Below are positions 7,630 to 16,119 of a stretch of DNA of 64,000 bases, piece by piece. Position numbers and translations under genes: made by a program. The DNA is taken from positions 3,782,001 through 3,846,000 of the forward strand of contig NZ_LT629758.1 in assembly GCF_900104725.1 (NCBI RefSeq), read 5' to 3'. The stretch is from Actinoplanes derwentensis. Its GTDB lineage: Bacteria; Actinomycetota; Actinomycetes; Mycobacteriales; Micromonosporaceae. Position 1 is the stretch's first letter. Every line of letters starts with the position of its first letter. The notes below the pieces were generated by a model. It made no database searches. It saw only the letters and a list, made by a program, of their open reading frames with translations, and was not told the origin of the DNA.

Positions 7630-8351
7630 GGCTTTTCGGTACGGTCGCCGGCCTGTACGACTCGGCCCGGCCCGGATATCCGGCGTGGATCGGCGAGTCG
7701 ATCGTGAGCTTTCACGGTCGTGCGCCGTCGTCGGTGGTGGAGATCGGGGCCGGAACCGGAAAGGGGACGGCGGTGCTGGCCGGGCTCGGGGCGCCGCTGA
7801 CCTGCATCGAACCGGATCCGCGGATGGCGGCGGTGCTCGCCGGACGGTTCCCGGCGGCGGTCGTTCACGCCACGACGTTCGAGGACTGGACACCGCCGGA
7901 CGGTGGTGCCGACGTGCTCGCGTGCGCGATGGCCTGGCACTGGCTCGACCCGGCGACCCGCAACCGGCTGGCGTTCGACGCGCTGGCGCCGGGCGGGACT
8001 CTGGCGATCTTCGGGCATCGGTACGGGTACGCCGACCCGGATCAGGGCGAGGCGGTGCGGGCCACCCTGTCACGCCTGAACCGGACCGGATCCGATCGCC
8101 CGCTCGACTGGTTCCACCAGGACGTGCTCGATCACGGGTGCTTCACCGGCGTACGCAAAGAGGTCCGTCGGACACCGCTCCCCCTGGACCGGACCGGCTA
8201 CCTGAACCTGATGGCGACGTTCGGCCCCGGCCTGAAACAGTCGCCGGAGAGGCAGCGGCAGGTCCAGGAAGCGCTCGGCCGGCTGGTCGACGACTTCGGC
8301 GGAAACGTGGTGCTGGACCTGCGGACGACGCTGGTTCTGGGCTCACGTTGA
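7626..8351 (+). CDS. Class I SAM-dependent methyltransferase
   Basis: A 241-residue protein that starts at the GTG overlapping the SGNH hydrolase stop. The N-terminus (FGTVAGLYDSARPGYPAWI) is typical of the methyltransf_11 group; motif I is VVEIGAGTGKGTAVLAGLG (about residues 37-55), the ribose-binding residue is in CIEPDPRM, and the post-II segment is LACAMAWHWLDP followed by LAPGGTLAIFGHRYGY. The ending binds substrate and varies. Small-molecule substrate unknown. Tight coupling with the SGNH hydrolase suggests a shared pathway, but nothing in the neighbourhood identifies it. Confidence 0.85.
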   Translation: MRLFGTVAGLYDSARPGYPAWIGESIVSFHGRAPSSVVEIGAGTGKGTAVLAGLGAPLTCIEPDPRMAAVLAGRFPAAVVHATTFEDWTPPDGGADVLACAMAWHWLDPATRNRLAFDALAPGGTLAIFGHRYGYADPDQGEAVRATLSRLNRTGSDRPLDWFHQDVLDHGCFTGVRKEVRRTPLPLDRTGYLNLMATFGPGLKQSPERQRQVQEALGRLVDDFGGNVVLDLRTTLVLGSR

Positions 8352-8373
8352 AACCGCCGGTCACCATGGACGC

Positions 8374-8862
8374 ATGACCGACTTCCCCCGGCCTCCCCGG
8401 CGACGGCTCGATCGACGGTTCGTACTGTGGCGGACGTTGCAGACCGTGTTCTGGAGTGCCGGGGTGCTGGGGGTGCTGGGCGCGGTCTGGTTCTTCGCCG
8501 AGGTGACCCGGCCGTGGGTGGGGCCGGTGCTGGTGGTCCTCGGGGTGATCTACCTGGTGAACATCGCGATCATGCCGAGCTGGCGCTACCGGGTGCACCG
8601 CTGGGAGACGACCGACGACGCGGTGTACGCGCTGACCGGTTGGCTGACCCACAAATGGCAGATCGTGCCGATCTCCCGGATCCAGAGCATCGACACCGAG
8701 ATCGGGCCGTTGCAGCGGGCCCTGGGGCTGGCCACGATCACCGTCACCACGGCGTCGTCGGAGGGGAACATCGCGATCGAAGGGGTCGCCGTGGCCGACG
8801 CCGAGGAGACCGTCGACCGGCTACGCGAGGTCACCGCCGCGACCGTTGGTGACGCCACGTGA
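8374..8862 (+). CDS. Membrane protein with bacterial PH domain (YdbS-like)
   Basis: A 162-residue protein with two transmembrane helices (about residues 22-45 and 48-68; FWSAGVLGVLGAVWFFAEV and VGPVLVVLGVIYLVNIAIM) followed by a bacterial PH-like (bPH2) domain holding ALTGWLTHKWQIVPISRIQSIDTEIGPLQRALGLATITVTTAS. This layout is that of YdbS, which in Bacillus works with YdbT. The stop overlaps the GTG of the partner gene (GTGA), so they are made together and probably form one membrane complex. Function in actinomycetes is not established; the Bacillus pair has been linked to bacteriocin resistance, by recollection. Confidence 0.8.
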   Translation: MTDFPRPPRRRLDRRFVLWRTLQTVFWSAGVLGVLGAVWFFAEVTRPWVGPVLVVLGVIYLVNIAIMPSWRYRVHRWETTDDAVYALTGWLTHKWQIVPISRIQSIDTEIGPLQRALGLATITVTTASSEGNIAIEGVAVADAEETVDRLREVTAATVGDAT

Positions 8863-10364
8863 CCGAGGAATCCTGGCGGCGGCTCAGTGTCCGGGTCGTC
8901 TATCTCGGGCTGATCCGGCTGGCGATCTCGCTGGTCACCGGCTATTTCGGGATCGCGTGGCGAGACGATCCGGTGTGGCCGCTGCTGCTCGGGGCGGCCG
9001 GTGGGCTGCTCGGGGCGATCGTTGATCTGAAACGGTGGCAGACGACCCGGTTCCGGATCACGCCGGAACGGGTGGAGATGCGGACCGGGTGGATCTCGCG
9101 CAAGCATCGGACTGTCGCGCGGGACCGGATTCGGTCAGTGGACAGTTCGGCGAAGTTCATTCCGCGGCTGCTGGGGTTGCGGACCGTGCGGATCGGTTCC
9201 GGTGAGGCTGAGTCGTCTTTCGAGTTGGACGCGCTGGACCGTTTCAACGCTGAACGGGTGCAGCAGGAGTTGAGGCCTGGCGGTCCCCTTCCGGAGACTT
9301 CCGAGATGTCGCCCGTGGACGAGATGGTCATCACCCGGCTGCGACGCGCCTGGATTCCGCTGAACGTGTTCAGCGTCGGAGCCGTCTTCGCCGTCGCCGC
9401 GCCACTGTTCGGACTGAACTGGATGCTGCGATCGATCGATGTTGACCTGCTCGGCTTCGGCCGGGAACTGTTCGGCTGGAACTCCCACAGCCTCCCCGTC
9501 AACATTCTGCTGGTCCTGCTCGTCGCCTACCCGCTGGGCTTCCTCGCCAAGGGTGCCGCGTTCGTGGTGGAGAACTGGAGATTCGAACTGGTCCGCACCC
9601 GCGGCGCTCTGATCACCCGCCGCGGCCTGTTCACCACCACGACGGTGCAGCGTTCCGACGACCGCACCCGCGGCATCGCCTTCGCCGAACCGCTGATGAC
9701 CCGCTGGCTGCGGTTGACCCGCACGAAACTGCTGCTCACCGGCGCAGCGGCCGGCGAGGGTGGCGGCGGTGACATCCTGCCCGGCATCCGCCTCGGCGAG
9801 GCCCGCGACCTGGCCGCGCAGATCCTCCCCGACGGTGCCCGGCCGTTGGAGGCGCCACTGCGAACACACCCCCGGGGAGCGCTGGTACGCCGGGTCGGCT
9901 GGGCGATCCACACTCCGGCCCTGCTCGCCGGGGCGCTGCTGCTGTTCCCGTTGCCCGGCTGGGTGTGGCCGCTGCCGCTGCTGCTCATCCCGGTCACCGT
10001 GCCCCTCGCCGTGGTCGCCTACCGGTCGCTGGGTCACACCGTTCAGGACGACTACCTGGTCGTACGGGAGGGCGCTCTGACCCGGGACACGGTAGCCCTG
10101 CAGAACCGCGCCGTGCTCGGCTGGAGCCTCGAACAGTCGATCTTCCAGCGCTGGGCCGGCCGGATGACCGTCGGCATCGCCACCGCCGCCGGTTCCCGCC
10201 ACTATCAGGCCCACGACGTGAGCGTCGACCAAGCCCTGACACTGATCACGGAGGCCACTCCGGCCCTGGCCGCCGCCATCCGCGACGACAGCGGCGACCC
10301 GGCTCGTGTCGTTCAGCCTCGCGGCCCGGAGAGTCCTCCCGGCCCGGCGATCAGTGCTTGCTGA
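8859..10364 (+). CDS. Membrane protein with repeated bacterial PH domains (YdbT-like)
   Basis: A 501-residue protein with repeated units of paired transmembrane helices and bPH2 domains. The first unit has helices at about 15-60 and then FRITPERVEMRTGWISRKHRTVARDRIRSVDSSAKFIPRLLGLRTVRIGSGEAESSFELDALD. A second unit follows helices near 170-235 (LVRTRGALITRRGLFTTTTVQRSDDRTRGIAF) and a third follows helices near 350-385 (DDYLVVREGALTRDTVALQNRAVLGWSL). It is the large partner of the upstream gene. The C-terminal 14 bases overlap the convergent PPOX gene. Confidence 0.8.
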   Translation: MTEESWRRLSVRVVYLGLIRLAISLVTGYFGIAWRDDPVWPLLLGAAGGLLGAIVDLKRWQTTRFRITPERVEMRTGWISRKHRTVARDRIRSVDSSAKFIPRLLGLRTVRIGSGEAESSFELDALDRFNAERVQQELRPGGPLPETSEMSPVDEMVITRLRRAWIPLNVFSVGAVFAVAAPLFGLNWMLRSIDVDLLGFGRELFGWNSHSLPVNILLVLLVAYPLGFLAKGAAFVVENWRFELVRTRGALITRRGLFTTTTVQRSDDRTRGIAFAEPLMTRWLRLTRTKLLLTGAAAGEGGGGDILPGIRLGEARDLAAQILPDGARPLEAPLRTHPRGALVRRVGWAIHTPALLAGALLLFPLPGWVWPLPLLLIPVTVPLAVVAYRSLGHTVQDDYLVVREGALTRDTVALQNRAVLGWSLEQSIFQRWAGRMTVGIATAAGSRHYQAHDVSVDQALTLITEATPALAAAIRDDSGDPARVVQPRGPESPPGPAISAC

Positions 10365-10749
10365 CCGCGGTCGGCCGCACCAGCAGCACCACCCGGTCCG
10401 GGGAGTCCGGCGGCGCATCGGTGCCGAACGGGGCGTTGTACCGTTTGGCCAGCTCGACGTAGAACGCCCCGGTCGGGTCCGAGTCGATCCGCTCGACCAC
10501 GCCCCGAACCTCCAGATACCGGTACGGGTTCTCCGGATCGATGATCGAGATCGCGACGTTCGGGTTGGCCGTGATGTTCTTGAACTTGCGCCGGAAGTTG
10601 GTGTGCGTGAACTTGATGAACTCCCCGTCCCAGGCGTACCACATCGGATTCACCTGAGGCGACCCATCCTCCCGAACCGTGGCGAGGTCAGCGAAGAGCG
10701 GCCGCTCCAGCAGATCACGAAAGTCCTCAGGAATAGCCACGCCGGTCAT
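10351..10749 (-). CDS. PPOX-class split-beta-barrel oxidoreductase, F420- or FMN-dependent
   Basis: A 132-residue protein of the pyridoxamine-phosphate-oxidase-like fold. It begins IPEDFRDLLERPLFADLATVREDGSPQVNPMWYAWDGEFIKFTHTNFRRKFKNI, the typical PPOX/Rv1155 N-terminal half, and continues PNVAISIIDPENPYRYLEVRGVVERI. In actinomycetes many such proteins bind F420 and reduce enones or bilin-like compounds; others are FMN enzymes. A GTAGGAGAG ribosome site precedes the ATG, and a small inverted repeat GTAGA-N3-TCTAC lies just upstream (about 10770-10782). Single gene. Confidence 0.8.
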   Translation of the reverse strand: MTGVAIPEDFRDLLERPLFADLATVREDGSPQVNPMWYAWDGEFIKFTHTNFRRKFKNITANPNVAISIIDPENPYRYLEVRGVVERIDSDPTGAFYVELAKRYNAPFGTDAPPDSPDRVVLLVRPTAVSKH

Positions 10750-10860
10750 GCGCTCTCCTACTCGATGCGTAGAGGTTCTACTTCCCTCAGCCTACGGAGA
10801 ACCGGGCGAGCCACCTCAGGACGCACCGCCTCGGTGTCATTCCATGCGCGAGCTCGCCGC

Positions 10861-12330
10861 TCACCGGTACAGGTCGGCGGCATCGACCAAGTAGATCTGC
10901 GGGTCTGACTGTGCCTGGCGTCGTAGGTCGTCGGTGAATCCGCTGCCGCTGAACAGGATCAGCCGGCACTGGTCGGCCTGGATCGCCCCGCGGGCCCGGA
11001 TCAGGTCACGGGTCTCCGACAGGCGCTGGAGATGCCCGAGTCCAACGATGTCTCCCCATTTCGCCTCGCCGATGGCCAGCAGCACCTCACGCCCGTCACC
11101 GTCGCGGCCGAACGCGGCGACGTCGACCTCTCTGCTGCTTCGCCGGGCCGGGTCGGCCACCGTCCCGGCAGCGACACGGTTCGGCACCCCGCCCAGCACG
11201 TCCGGAGACGCCTCCCAGCGTGTCCAGGACCTGCAGACCGATTCGAAATGCGGGCCCATCACCTTGCTGGTGAAGCTCTGCTGGATACGCGGCCAGACCC
11301 GCCGGGCCCGGCCGGGACGTTCGAGATCTCCCCAGACCGGCCGCATGACCGCGTGGTAGAAGGTCACCAGCGGTTCGGCCACCCGGTAGGCGCTGCGATT
11401 GGACCGGAAGGCGTCCTCTTCCCGAGCAACCATGCCGACGTCTTCGAGAACCCGCAGAGCGTGCCCGAGATCGGAGGCCTGCCTGCCCAGGTATCCGGCG
11501 ATCGCCCCGCGCTGGGTGTGCCCTTCGGCGATCGCGGCGAGCACGGAATGATAGAGCGCCGGGTCCCGCAGATCGGGTTCCTCCGCCAGGATGTACCGGG
11601 CCTCACGGAACAGGGGCCGGGCCGGGTTGAGGACGGCACGGATCACCCAGGAGTCGAAGTCGTCCGGGCTCCCCGGCGTGTCCTCCTGAACGAATTCGTG
11701 TCGGTACGCGGGAGTCCCACCGACGATCGCGTTGACCCGCAGAGCCGTCTGCGGATCATCGATCTGCCAGAACCGGGCCGCCTGCCGGTAGTCGAGCGTG
11801 GGCACCACCAGTTCGAGACCGGCCCGCCCTCGCAACGGAGCGGTACCGGACAGCAGGCCGCCCATGAACGACAGCGCCGATCCGCACAACAGCAGTCGCA
11901 CCGGGGTGTTCTGCCGCTGGGCGGCAGGATCCAGGGCTCGCTGGATTATCGAGGGCAACTGTGGACTTGACCGGGCAAGAAACGGGAACTCATCGATGAC
12001 CACCGGCACCGGACCAGTCGCAGCCAGCGACATCGTCCAGGTGATCGCCTCGTCCCAGTTATCGAACCGTGGCGAGGTCGGAAGGTTCTGGTGGCGGCCG
12101 ATGGCATCGCTGTACTGGCGTAGTGCGTCGCTCTCCGATGACTCGGTGGCGGTGAACATGAACCCGCCGGCAGCCCGAGTCAGGGCGTCCAGCAGATAAG
12201 TCTTTCCTTGACGTCGCCGACCGGAGACGACACCGAGGGTCGCCGCTTTGGTGGGGGCGGCCACGTAGCGGACGAGCTCTTCCCATTCCTCGTCACGGTC
12301 GAACACGTCCGCAGGCTTGTCCATCGTCAT
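10861..12330 (-). CDS. ATPase with C-terminal nuclease-like domain (archaeal ATPase/DUF234 type)
   Basis: A 489-residue protein. Walker A is GRRRQGKTY (about residues 37-45) in a KATLGVVSGRRRQGKTYLL strand-loop; Walker B is VPVVIDEFPFLARSSP; LLLCGSALSFMGGLLS fits sensor 1. A winged-helix middle (HTQRGAIAGYLGRQASDLGHALRVLEDVGMVARE) follows. The C-terminus has EVDVAAFGRDG...LLAIGEAKWG, the E-x-D...(G)ExK arrangement of the PD-(D/E)xK-like DUF234 domain. Family function is not settled; such ATPases sit in accessory regions and may act in defence, selfish-element or DNA-handling roles. A perfect 9-bp inverted repeat covers its promoter, pointing to tight control. Confidence 0.8.
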   Translation of the reverse strand: MTMDKPADVFDRDEEWEELVRYVAAPTKAATLGVVSGRRRQGKTYLLDALTRAAGGFMFTATESSESDALRQYSDAIGRHQNLPTSPRFDNWDEAITWTMSLAATGPVPVVIDEFPFLARSSPQLPSIIQRALDPAAQRQNTPVRLLLCGSALSFMGGLLSGTAPLRGRAGLELVVPTLDYRQAARFWQIDDPQTALRVNAIVGGTPAYRHEFVQEDTPGSPDDFDSWVIRAVLNPARPLFREARYILAEEPDLRDPALYHSVLAAIAEGHTQRGAIAGYLGRQASDLGHALRVLEDVGMVAREEDAFRSNRSAYRVAEPLVTFYHAVMRPVWGDLERPGRARRVWPRIQQSFTSKVMGPHFESVCRSWTRWEASPDVLGGVPNRVAAGTVADPARRSSREVDVAAFGRDGDGREVLLAIGEAKWGDIVGLGHLQRLSETRDLIRARGAIQADQCRLILFSGSGFTDDLRRQAQSDPQIYLVDAADLYR

Positions 12331-12337
12331 CTCCGAG

Positions 12338-12366
12338 GTAATCGTACTTACTATAACTACGATTAC
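12338..12366. promoter_or_regulatory. Perfect 9-bp inverted repeat over the ATPase promoter
   Basis: GTAATCGTA (12338-12346) and TACGATTAC (12358-12366) are separated by 11 AT-rich bases. On the minus strand a TATAGT -10-like hexamer lies in the spacer, so a dimer bound here would block the ATPase promoter. A CGGAG ribosome site follows before the ATG at 12330. In such a GC-rich genome this AT-rich patch stands out. The cognate protein could be the XRE regulator at 13221-14489 or an unlinked one. Confidence 0.6.
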
Positions 12367-12464
12367 ATCAAGATGGGCCGTGCAGCAACATCATCAGAAA
12401 ACCGCCGGACAGCGATCAGCCCTGGTCCTGCTGGCTCTGCAGGCTGGACGAGTCCGGTGCGTGG

Positions 12465-12809
12465 TCATCGTGGCCACGCGGCGCCGGGAATCCGGACCGG
12501 CCAGGCCACGGACGGGGCGAGTTCGCCGTGGGTACCGCGGCACACCTCGCACAGCGGCCGGACGGCGTCCGGCGGTTGGATGGTGGACTCGCTGTAACGA
12601 TGGGGTTCAGGGTCGGACTCGGACCACGGTTCGGCGACACACTCGCGGTTGTAAGTGACGGTGGGCCGGTCGAAGCAGTGGTGTGGGCGCCCGTACGGAT
12701 AAAGCTCCCTGATGGCGGTAGCTCGGAGGGCAAGCGGTCCCGGTGGCGCGTCGGTGCAGTCGGCCTGATGGATCCAGGGCTGCGGCGGATAGTCACGAAG
12801 ATCGCTCAT
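12465..12809 (-). CDS. Hypothetical protein with CxxC motif, coupled to upstream small gene
   Basis: A 114-residue protein not recognised. The ATG at 12809 overlaps the stop of the gene above (ATGA), which decides the start over a slightly longer option. The sequence is rich in Pro, His and Cys: PWIHQADCTD, RPHHCFDRP, TYNRECVAEP and near the end RPLCEVCRGTHGE. The CEVC and other cysteines could bind a metal, but the set is not a known finger. No signal peptide or membrane segment. Its gene and its neighbour form a two-gene unit lying between an XRE regulator and the DUF234-type ATPase, all on the same strand. Confidence 0.6.
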   Translation of the reverse strand: MSDLRDYPPQPWIHQADCTDAPPGPLALRATAIRELYPYGRPHHCFDRPTVTYNRECVAEPWSESDPEPHRYSESTIQPPDAVRPLCEVCRGTHGELAPSVAWPVRIPGAAWPR

Positions 12810-12994
12810 TCCGCGCACTCCGGCCGCCGACCAGCCGGGTCAGGCACGGTCGCCCCCTGGTCGACGATGCGCTGGATCGCGGCCACGTACGCACCATGCT
12901 CTGTCTGGTGGACGGCGCGCTCAACGCCGCGCCAGGCATGAACAGCCCGCACACGGCGCCGCCAGAGCGGATATCGAATGATCTCGGCGACCAT
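12806..12994 (-). CDS. Small hypothetical protein (62 aa)
   Basis: The start ATG at 12994 is set by a strong AGGAGG (complement of 12999-13004) four bases upstream; longer readings without it are unlikely. The product, about 62 residues, begins MVAEIIRYPLWRRRVRAVHAWRG and ends DPAGRRPECAE; it is basic in the first half and contains a Trp-rich Arg cluster. No family recognised. It is coupled by an ATGA overlap to the following CxxC gene. By position, the pair may be under the XRE regulator next door (inference). Confidence 0.6.
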   Translation of the reverse strand: MVAEIIRYPLWRRRVRAVHAWRGVERAVHQTEHGAYVAAIQRIVDQGATVPDPAGRRPECAE

Positions 12995-13220
12995 CACGCC
13001 TCCTGTGTCTCGCCTCCAAGGGGACGAACGTCGGATCCAGCCCACCAAGGGCCGAAAGGCATTCGCTGAAGGGACCCGCCGCTCAAGCAACGGCGGGCTC
13101 TCCGGTCACGCAGGGGCCGCTGTCGCAGACCTGATCGTGGCCGAGCGATCACGAGAGGTGAAGGTACGTCCTGGGCTAGTTGAGCTGGTGATCGTCCGTA
13201 ACTGACCCGGCATGTACCAG

Positions 13221-14489
13221 TTACAGATGATCAGCGCCCACCAGCGCCGTCAACTGGGCGAGGTCTTCACCCATTGCCCGCCGCCTGGTCGCCGCGAGTT
13301 GGCCCACCAAATCCCCGGCAAGCCGCTGGTTCCGCAGCCACGTCGGCGCGGTCCGGCCCAGCCCGAGCAACACCTCACCGGCCGCCGAGTTGTCGGCAGC
13401 TGTGCCCTTCTGTAGGTGGGCTGACGCGACATCCAGCTGATGACGATGCCGACATGACGGAGTCGGCACCGTGCTCGGCTCGATCCGCGCCGCGATCTCC
13501 AGGGCTTTTCCGGGCTCGCCAGCCACGACGGCGGCTTCAGTGCGCATGTAACCCACCTTCGCCAGGCTGAAACCGCCCATCTCGACGTCGTCCCACTCGG
13601 GCATCGATAGCTGCCCCAGGCGCACCGCGCCGGCCTCGGCCGCATCCAGCTGCTCGCGAGCGTCATCCGGCCGGGCATCCCGAGCCGCTGCAGCCGAACC
13701 GTACAGGAGCAGCCACCCCCAGTTCGCCAAGGCGACCGGTGTGGCCCGGCTGAACCGCGGCTCGATCGCGTCGGCCGTGGCGATCGCCAGCTGGCTGGCA
13801 TCGCCGAACCGGGCCTGCCTGGTGAGCAGCCAGAGCATGCTGCGGACCGCCATCGCACCCACACGACTCGGGTCGGACGAACGCTCGGCAGCGTCCAGAC
13901 TCGCCGACAGAGCGATGTGTGCCAGGTCGAGGCGGCGCAGTTGCAGCAGAGTCTTACCCGCCATTCGGTACGCCCCGGACAACAGCCCGTACGCCACAGC
14001 CTGGTCGTCACCGGCAACGTCCCGGATGAGATGCCGAGCGTCGGTCAGCAGCTGCGGCAACGCTCGGAGGACGGCGGCGTACTCGTCATGGTGGTACAGC
14101 GCGTCGGCGTACCGGACCGCCCGAGTGACGGTGTCCACGGTGATCGGGCCAGCGAAGTCCTCGGCGATCACCAGGCCGCCGATGCCGCGAGCGGGTGTGA
14201 GGACTCGACGGAGTTCGATCAGGCCGAGTTCGTCATCGTCGCCAGCCTCGCGGCGTACGGTTGCCTCGGCGCTGTCGCCGTGCAGCGCGCTGGTCGGTAC
14301 GCCCAGAGCCCGGGCCAGCTTGTTCATGGTCTCCACCCGGGCGGTGGTGCGGTCGTTACGTTCCAGTTTGCGGATCGTCTCGACACTGACTCCGGCCACC
14401 TCGGCAAGCTGTTCCTGTGTCAGGCCGCGAGGTCGCCGAAGACGGCCGATGCGATCTCCGAGGGTGCTGAGCTCCTGGTTCTGGGTCAT
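13221..14489 (-). CDS. XRE-family regulator with helical repeat C-terminus
   Basis: A 422-residue protein. The start is taken at the ATG at 14489 (MTQNQELSTLGDRIGRLR) because a GGGAG ribosome site lies upstream and the next 20 residues of the longer reading look non-coding. Residues about 10-66 are an HTH_XRE domain (RGLTQEQLAEVAGVSVETIRKLER). The rest is a long all-helical region with TPR-like spacing, including RAVRYADALYHHDEYAAVLRALPQLL and HLQKGTAADNSAAGEVLLGLGR, as in actinomycete XRE/TPR regulators that may sense peptides or small ligands. An inverted repeat at 14560-14582 lies upstream and may serve autoregulation. Confidence 0.8.
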   Translation of the reverse strand: MTQNQELSTLGDRIGRLRRPRGLTQEQLAEVAGVSVETIRKLERNDRTTARVETMNKLARALGVPTSALHGDSAEATVRREAGDDDELGLIELRRVLTPARGIGGLVIAEDFAGPITVDTVTRAVRYADALYHHDEYAAVLRALPQLLTDARHLIRDVAGDDQAVAYGLLSGAYRMAGKTLLQLRRLDLAHIALSASLDAAERSSDPSRVGAMAVRSMLWLLTRQARFGDASQLAIATADAIEPRFSRATPVALANWGWLLLYGSAAAARDARPDDAREQLDAAEAGAVRLGQLSMPEWDDVEMGGFSLAKVGYMRTEAAVVAGEPGKALEIAARIEPSTVPTPSCRHRHQLDVASAHLQKGTAADNSAAGEVLLGLGRTAPTWLRNQRLAGDLVGQLAATRRRAMGEDLAQLTALVGADHL

Positions 14490-14520
14490 CTTGTCGGCTC
14501 CCTGGTAGCGGTCAGGGTGC

Positions 14521-14582
14521 GGCGGCCGGCCGCTACAACCGGCCGCCATCTCGACGGTACGTCAACGCCCACAACGTTGACG
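14521..14582. promoter_or_regulatory. Two inverted repeats upstream of the XRE gene
   Basis: GGCGGCCGG (14521-14529) pairs with CCGGCCGCC (14539-14547), and CGTCAACG (14560-14567) pairs perfectly with CGTTGACG (14575-14582) across 7 bases. On the minus strand the second repeat sits immediately upstream of TACCGT, a -10-like hexamer, so it is the likelier operator. The first would be a hairpin in the 5' leader. Confidence 0.45.
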
Positions 14583-14675
14583 TGCTCGTGGGCACGGTCC
14601 ACCGTTAGGCCTGAACCAGTCGCAGATCACCCGTACGTGCTGGACCTGGCCGGACCCTCAAGCCGCCCAGCGGCA

Positions 14676-14700
14676 CCGGCCGTCGGACACCGACGGCCGG
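14676..14700. repeat. Strong 11-bp hairpin upstream of the excalibur gene
   Basis: CCGGCCGTCGG and CCGACGGCCGG form a perfect 11-bp stem with a 3-base loop, 43 bases before the ATG at 14744. No gene ends here on either strand and no T-run follows, so it is not an ordinary terminator. It could fold in the leader of the excalibur transcript or be a protein site. Confidence 0.5.
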
Positions 14701-14743
14701 TTGGGCAATCGATTCCGGCTGCAACACCCGCCACAGTGGATCG

Positions 14744-15253
14744 ATGCAGCCCAGCCCAGCCGGCAAGAAGCCCGCGCCCGGAATCACCCTGCCGAACCTG
14801 GCGCTCGTCCTCTTCGGCGTCCTGGTGCTCTTCTGCTGCGGCGGAGGCATCGTCAGCACCTTCGCCGAAGATACGACCCCGAACCAGGCGGCCGAGTACG
14901 CCAGCCGCCAGGAGGCCCCCGCCACGCCGACCGCCGCCAGCCGCCGGAAGGCCCCCGCTACGGCGGCCACCACCAGCCCCGCCGCAGTCACAGCGGAAGC
15001 GGCCCCCTCGGCGACAGCGACGGCTCGAACGACAAATCCGTCGGTACGCCCGGCCACCCGCAAGCCGACACCGAAGCCGACCACGAAGAAGCCCCGGCCG
15101 AAGCCGACCACCGAGGAACCCGAACCCGAGCCCGAGGCGTACTACAAGAACTGCACGGCTGTCCGCGCCGCCGGTGCCGATCCCATCCGCAGCGGCGACC
15201 CCGGCTACGGCCGTCACCTGGACCGAGACGGCGACGGAGTCGGCTGCGAGTAG
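14744..15253 (+). CDS. Membrane-anchored excalibur calcium-binding domain protein
   Basis: A 169-residue protein with one transmembrane helix near residues 15-42 (LPNLALVLFGVLVLFCCGGG), an outer Ala/Thr/Pro- and Lys/Pro-rich stalk (KPTPKPTTKKPRPKP) and a C-terminal excalibur domain: YYKNCTAVRAAGADPI then GRHLDRDGDGVGCE, with the DxDxDG calcium-binding loop and two conserved cysteines. Such proteins are displayed on the cell surface; the partner is unknown. No clear ribosome site is seen. A fragment resembling the stalk-domain junction recurs at 16999-17070. Confidence 0.85.
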   Translation: MQPSPAGKKPAPGITLPNLALVLFGVLVLFCCGGGIVSTFAEDTTPNQAAEYASRQEAPATPTAASRRKAPATAATTSPAAVTAEAAPSATATARTTNPSVRPATRKPTPKPTTKKPRPKPTTEEPEPEPEAYYKNCTAVRAAGADPIRSGDPGYGRHLDRDGDGVGCE

Positions 15254-15261
15254 CCCGATCG

Positions 15262-16119
15262 TCAGCGCTTGGAGAGTCGCTGCTGGTCGATTCGCTGGCG
15301 GGCAGCCTCGGTGGCCAGCTCGGTGCGGTGGGCCGGGTTGGCCTGGTAGTGCCACACCGTGTGATGGACGGTCTCGGTTTCGACGGCCAGCCACATCCCT
15401 CGCAGGATCATCGACGGAAGACGCAAGCCGCGGTGCCCGCCGACGCGGGTGAACCAGGCGAAACTGACATCGACCGGGGCAGTCGCGGCCGGCAGGACGA
15501 CGACGGCCGGGGCGTTGCCGATGATCGCGGGAAAGACGTCCACAACCGCGTGCCAAGGCAGACGGTGCACGAGGCCGAAACCGCGATGCTCCAGACCGTC
15601 CGGGGTGACGCGCAATCTGCCACGACCTCCGAGCCACAGGCGAAAATTCGTCAGGAGGAGCCAGGCTGCGGCGGTGAAGGCCACGATGGCGGCGACCACG
15701 CTGACCCGGTCTCCACCGCCGATGATGCCCACACCGAACAGGATCAGCAGAACCGCGGTCAACAGAAGGTTGGTCGAGGCCAGGGCATAGGTCCAGATCG
15801 AGAAGCGGAAGGTCAAGCCATCGTTCTCGACGACGACCGAGGATGGCCGCCGGGCTCTGCATGGCCGCCAGAAATGCGCGTCCCCGATCGCGGCGAGATG
15901 GCCGAAATACACGGCGACGGCCAAGCTGATCAGGGCACGCTCGGGGAGACGACCTCTTTCCCGCTTCCAGGCGGCACGGATCTCGCGGTAGCCGTCATAA
16001 ACGAAACGTGGCGTGTCCTTGGCCCGGTCGTCGTACACGGTCGCCACCGATAGACCGAACTGTCCGAAGATCGACACGCCCCAGGCCCAGCGCGGGACGC
16101 CGTCGGCCCAGACCCGCAC
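15262..16119 (-). CDS. Hypothetical integral membrane protein
   Basis: A 285-residue protein, not recognised. Hydrophobic segments occur near residues 12-30, 62-78, 108-133 and 138-158, and a beta-rich C-terminal part (LRVTPDGLEHRGFGLVHRLPWHAVVDVFP...VVVLPAATAP) resembles the PH-like domains of other bacterial membrane proteins. The only in-frame start is the GTG at 16119, which has no good ribosome site. Just upstream, in another frame, ATG at 16181 opens a plausible N-terminus (MSRPRVLRSRTGLLFFSFAA) that would join this frame with a single-base shift near 16121, so a frameshift or sequence error is possible. Confidence 0.55.
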   Translation of the reverse strand: MRVWADGVPRWAWGVSIFGQFGLSVATVYDDRAKDTPRFVYDGYREIRAAWKRERGRLPERALISLAVAVYFGHLAAIGDAHFWRPCRARRPSSVVVENDGLTFRFSIWTYALASTNLLLTAVLLILFGVGIIGGGDRVSVVAAIVAFTAAAWLLLTNFRLWLGGRGRLRVTPDGLEHRGFGLVHRLPWHAVVDVFPAIIGNAPAVVVLPAATAPVDVSFAWFTRVGGHRGLRLPSMILRGMWLAVETETVHHTVWHYQANPAHRTELATEAARQRIDQQRLSKR

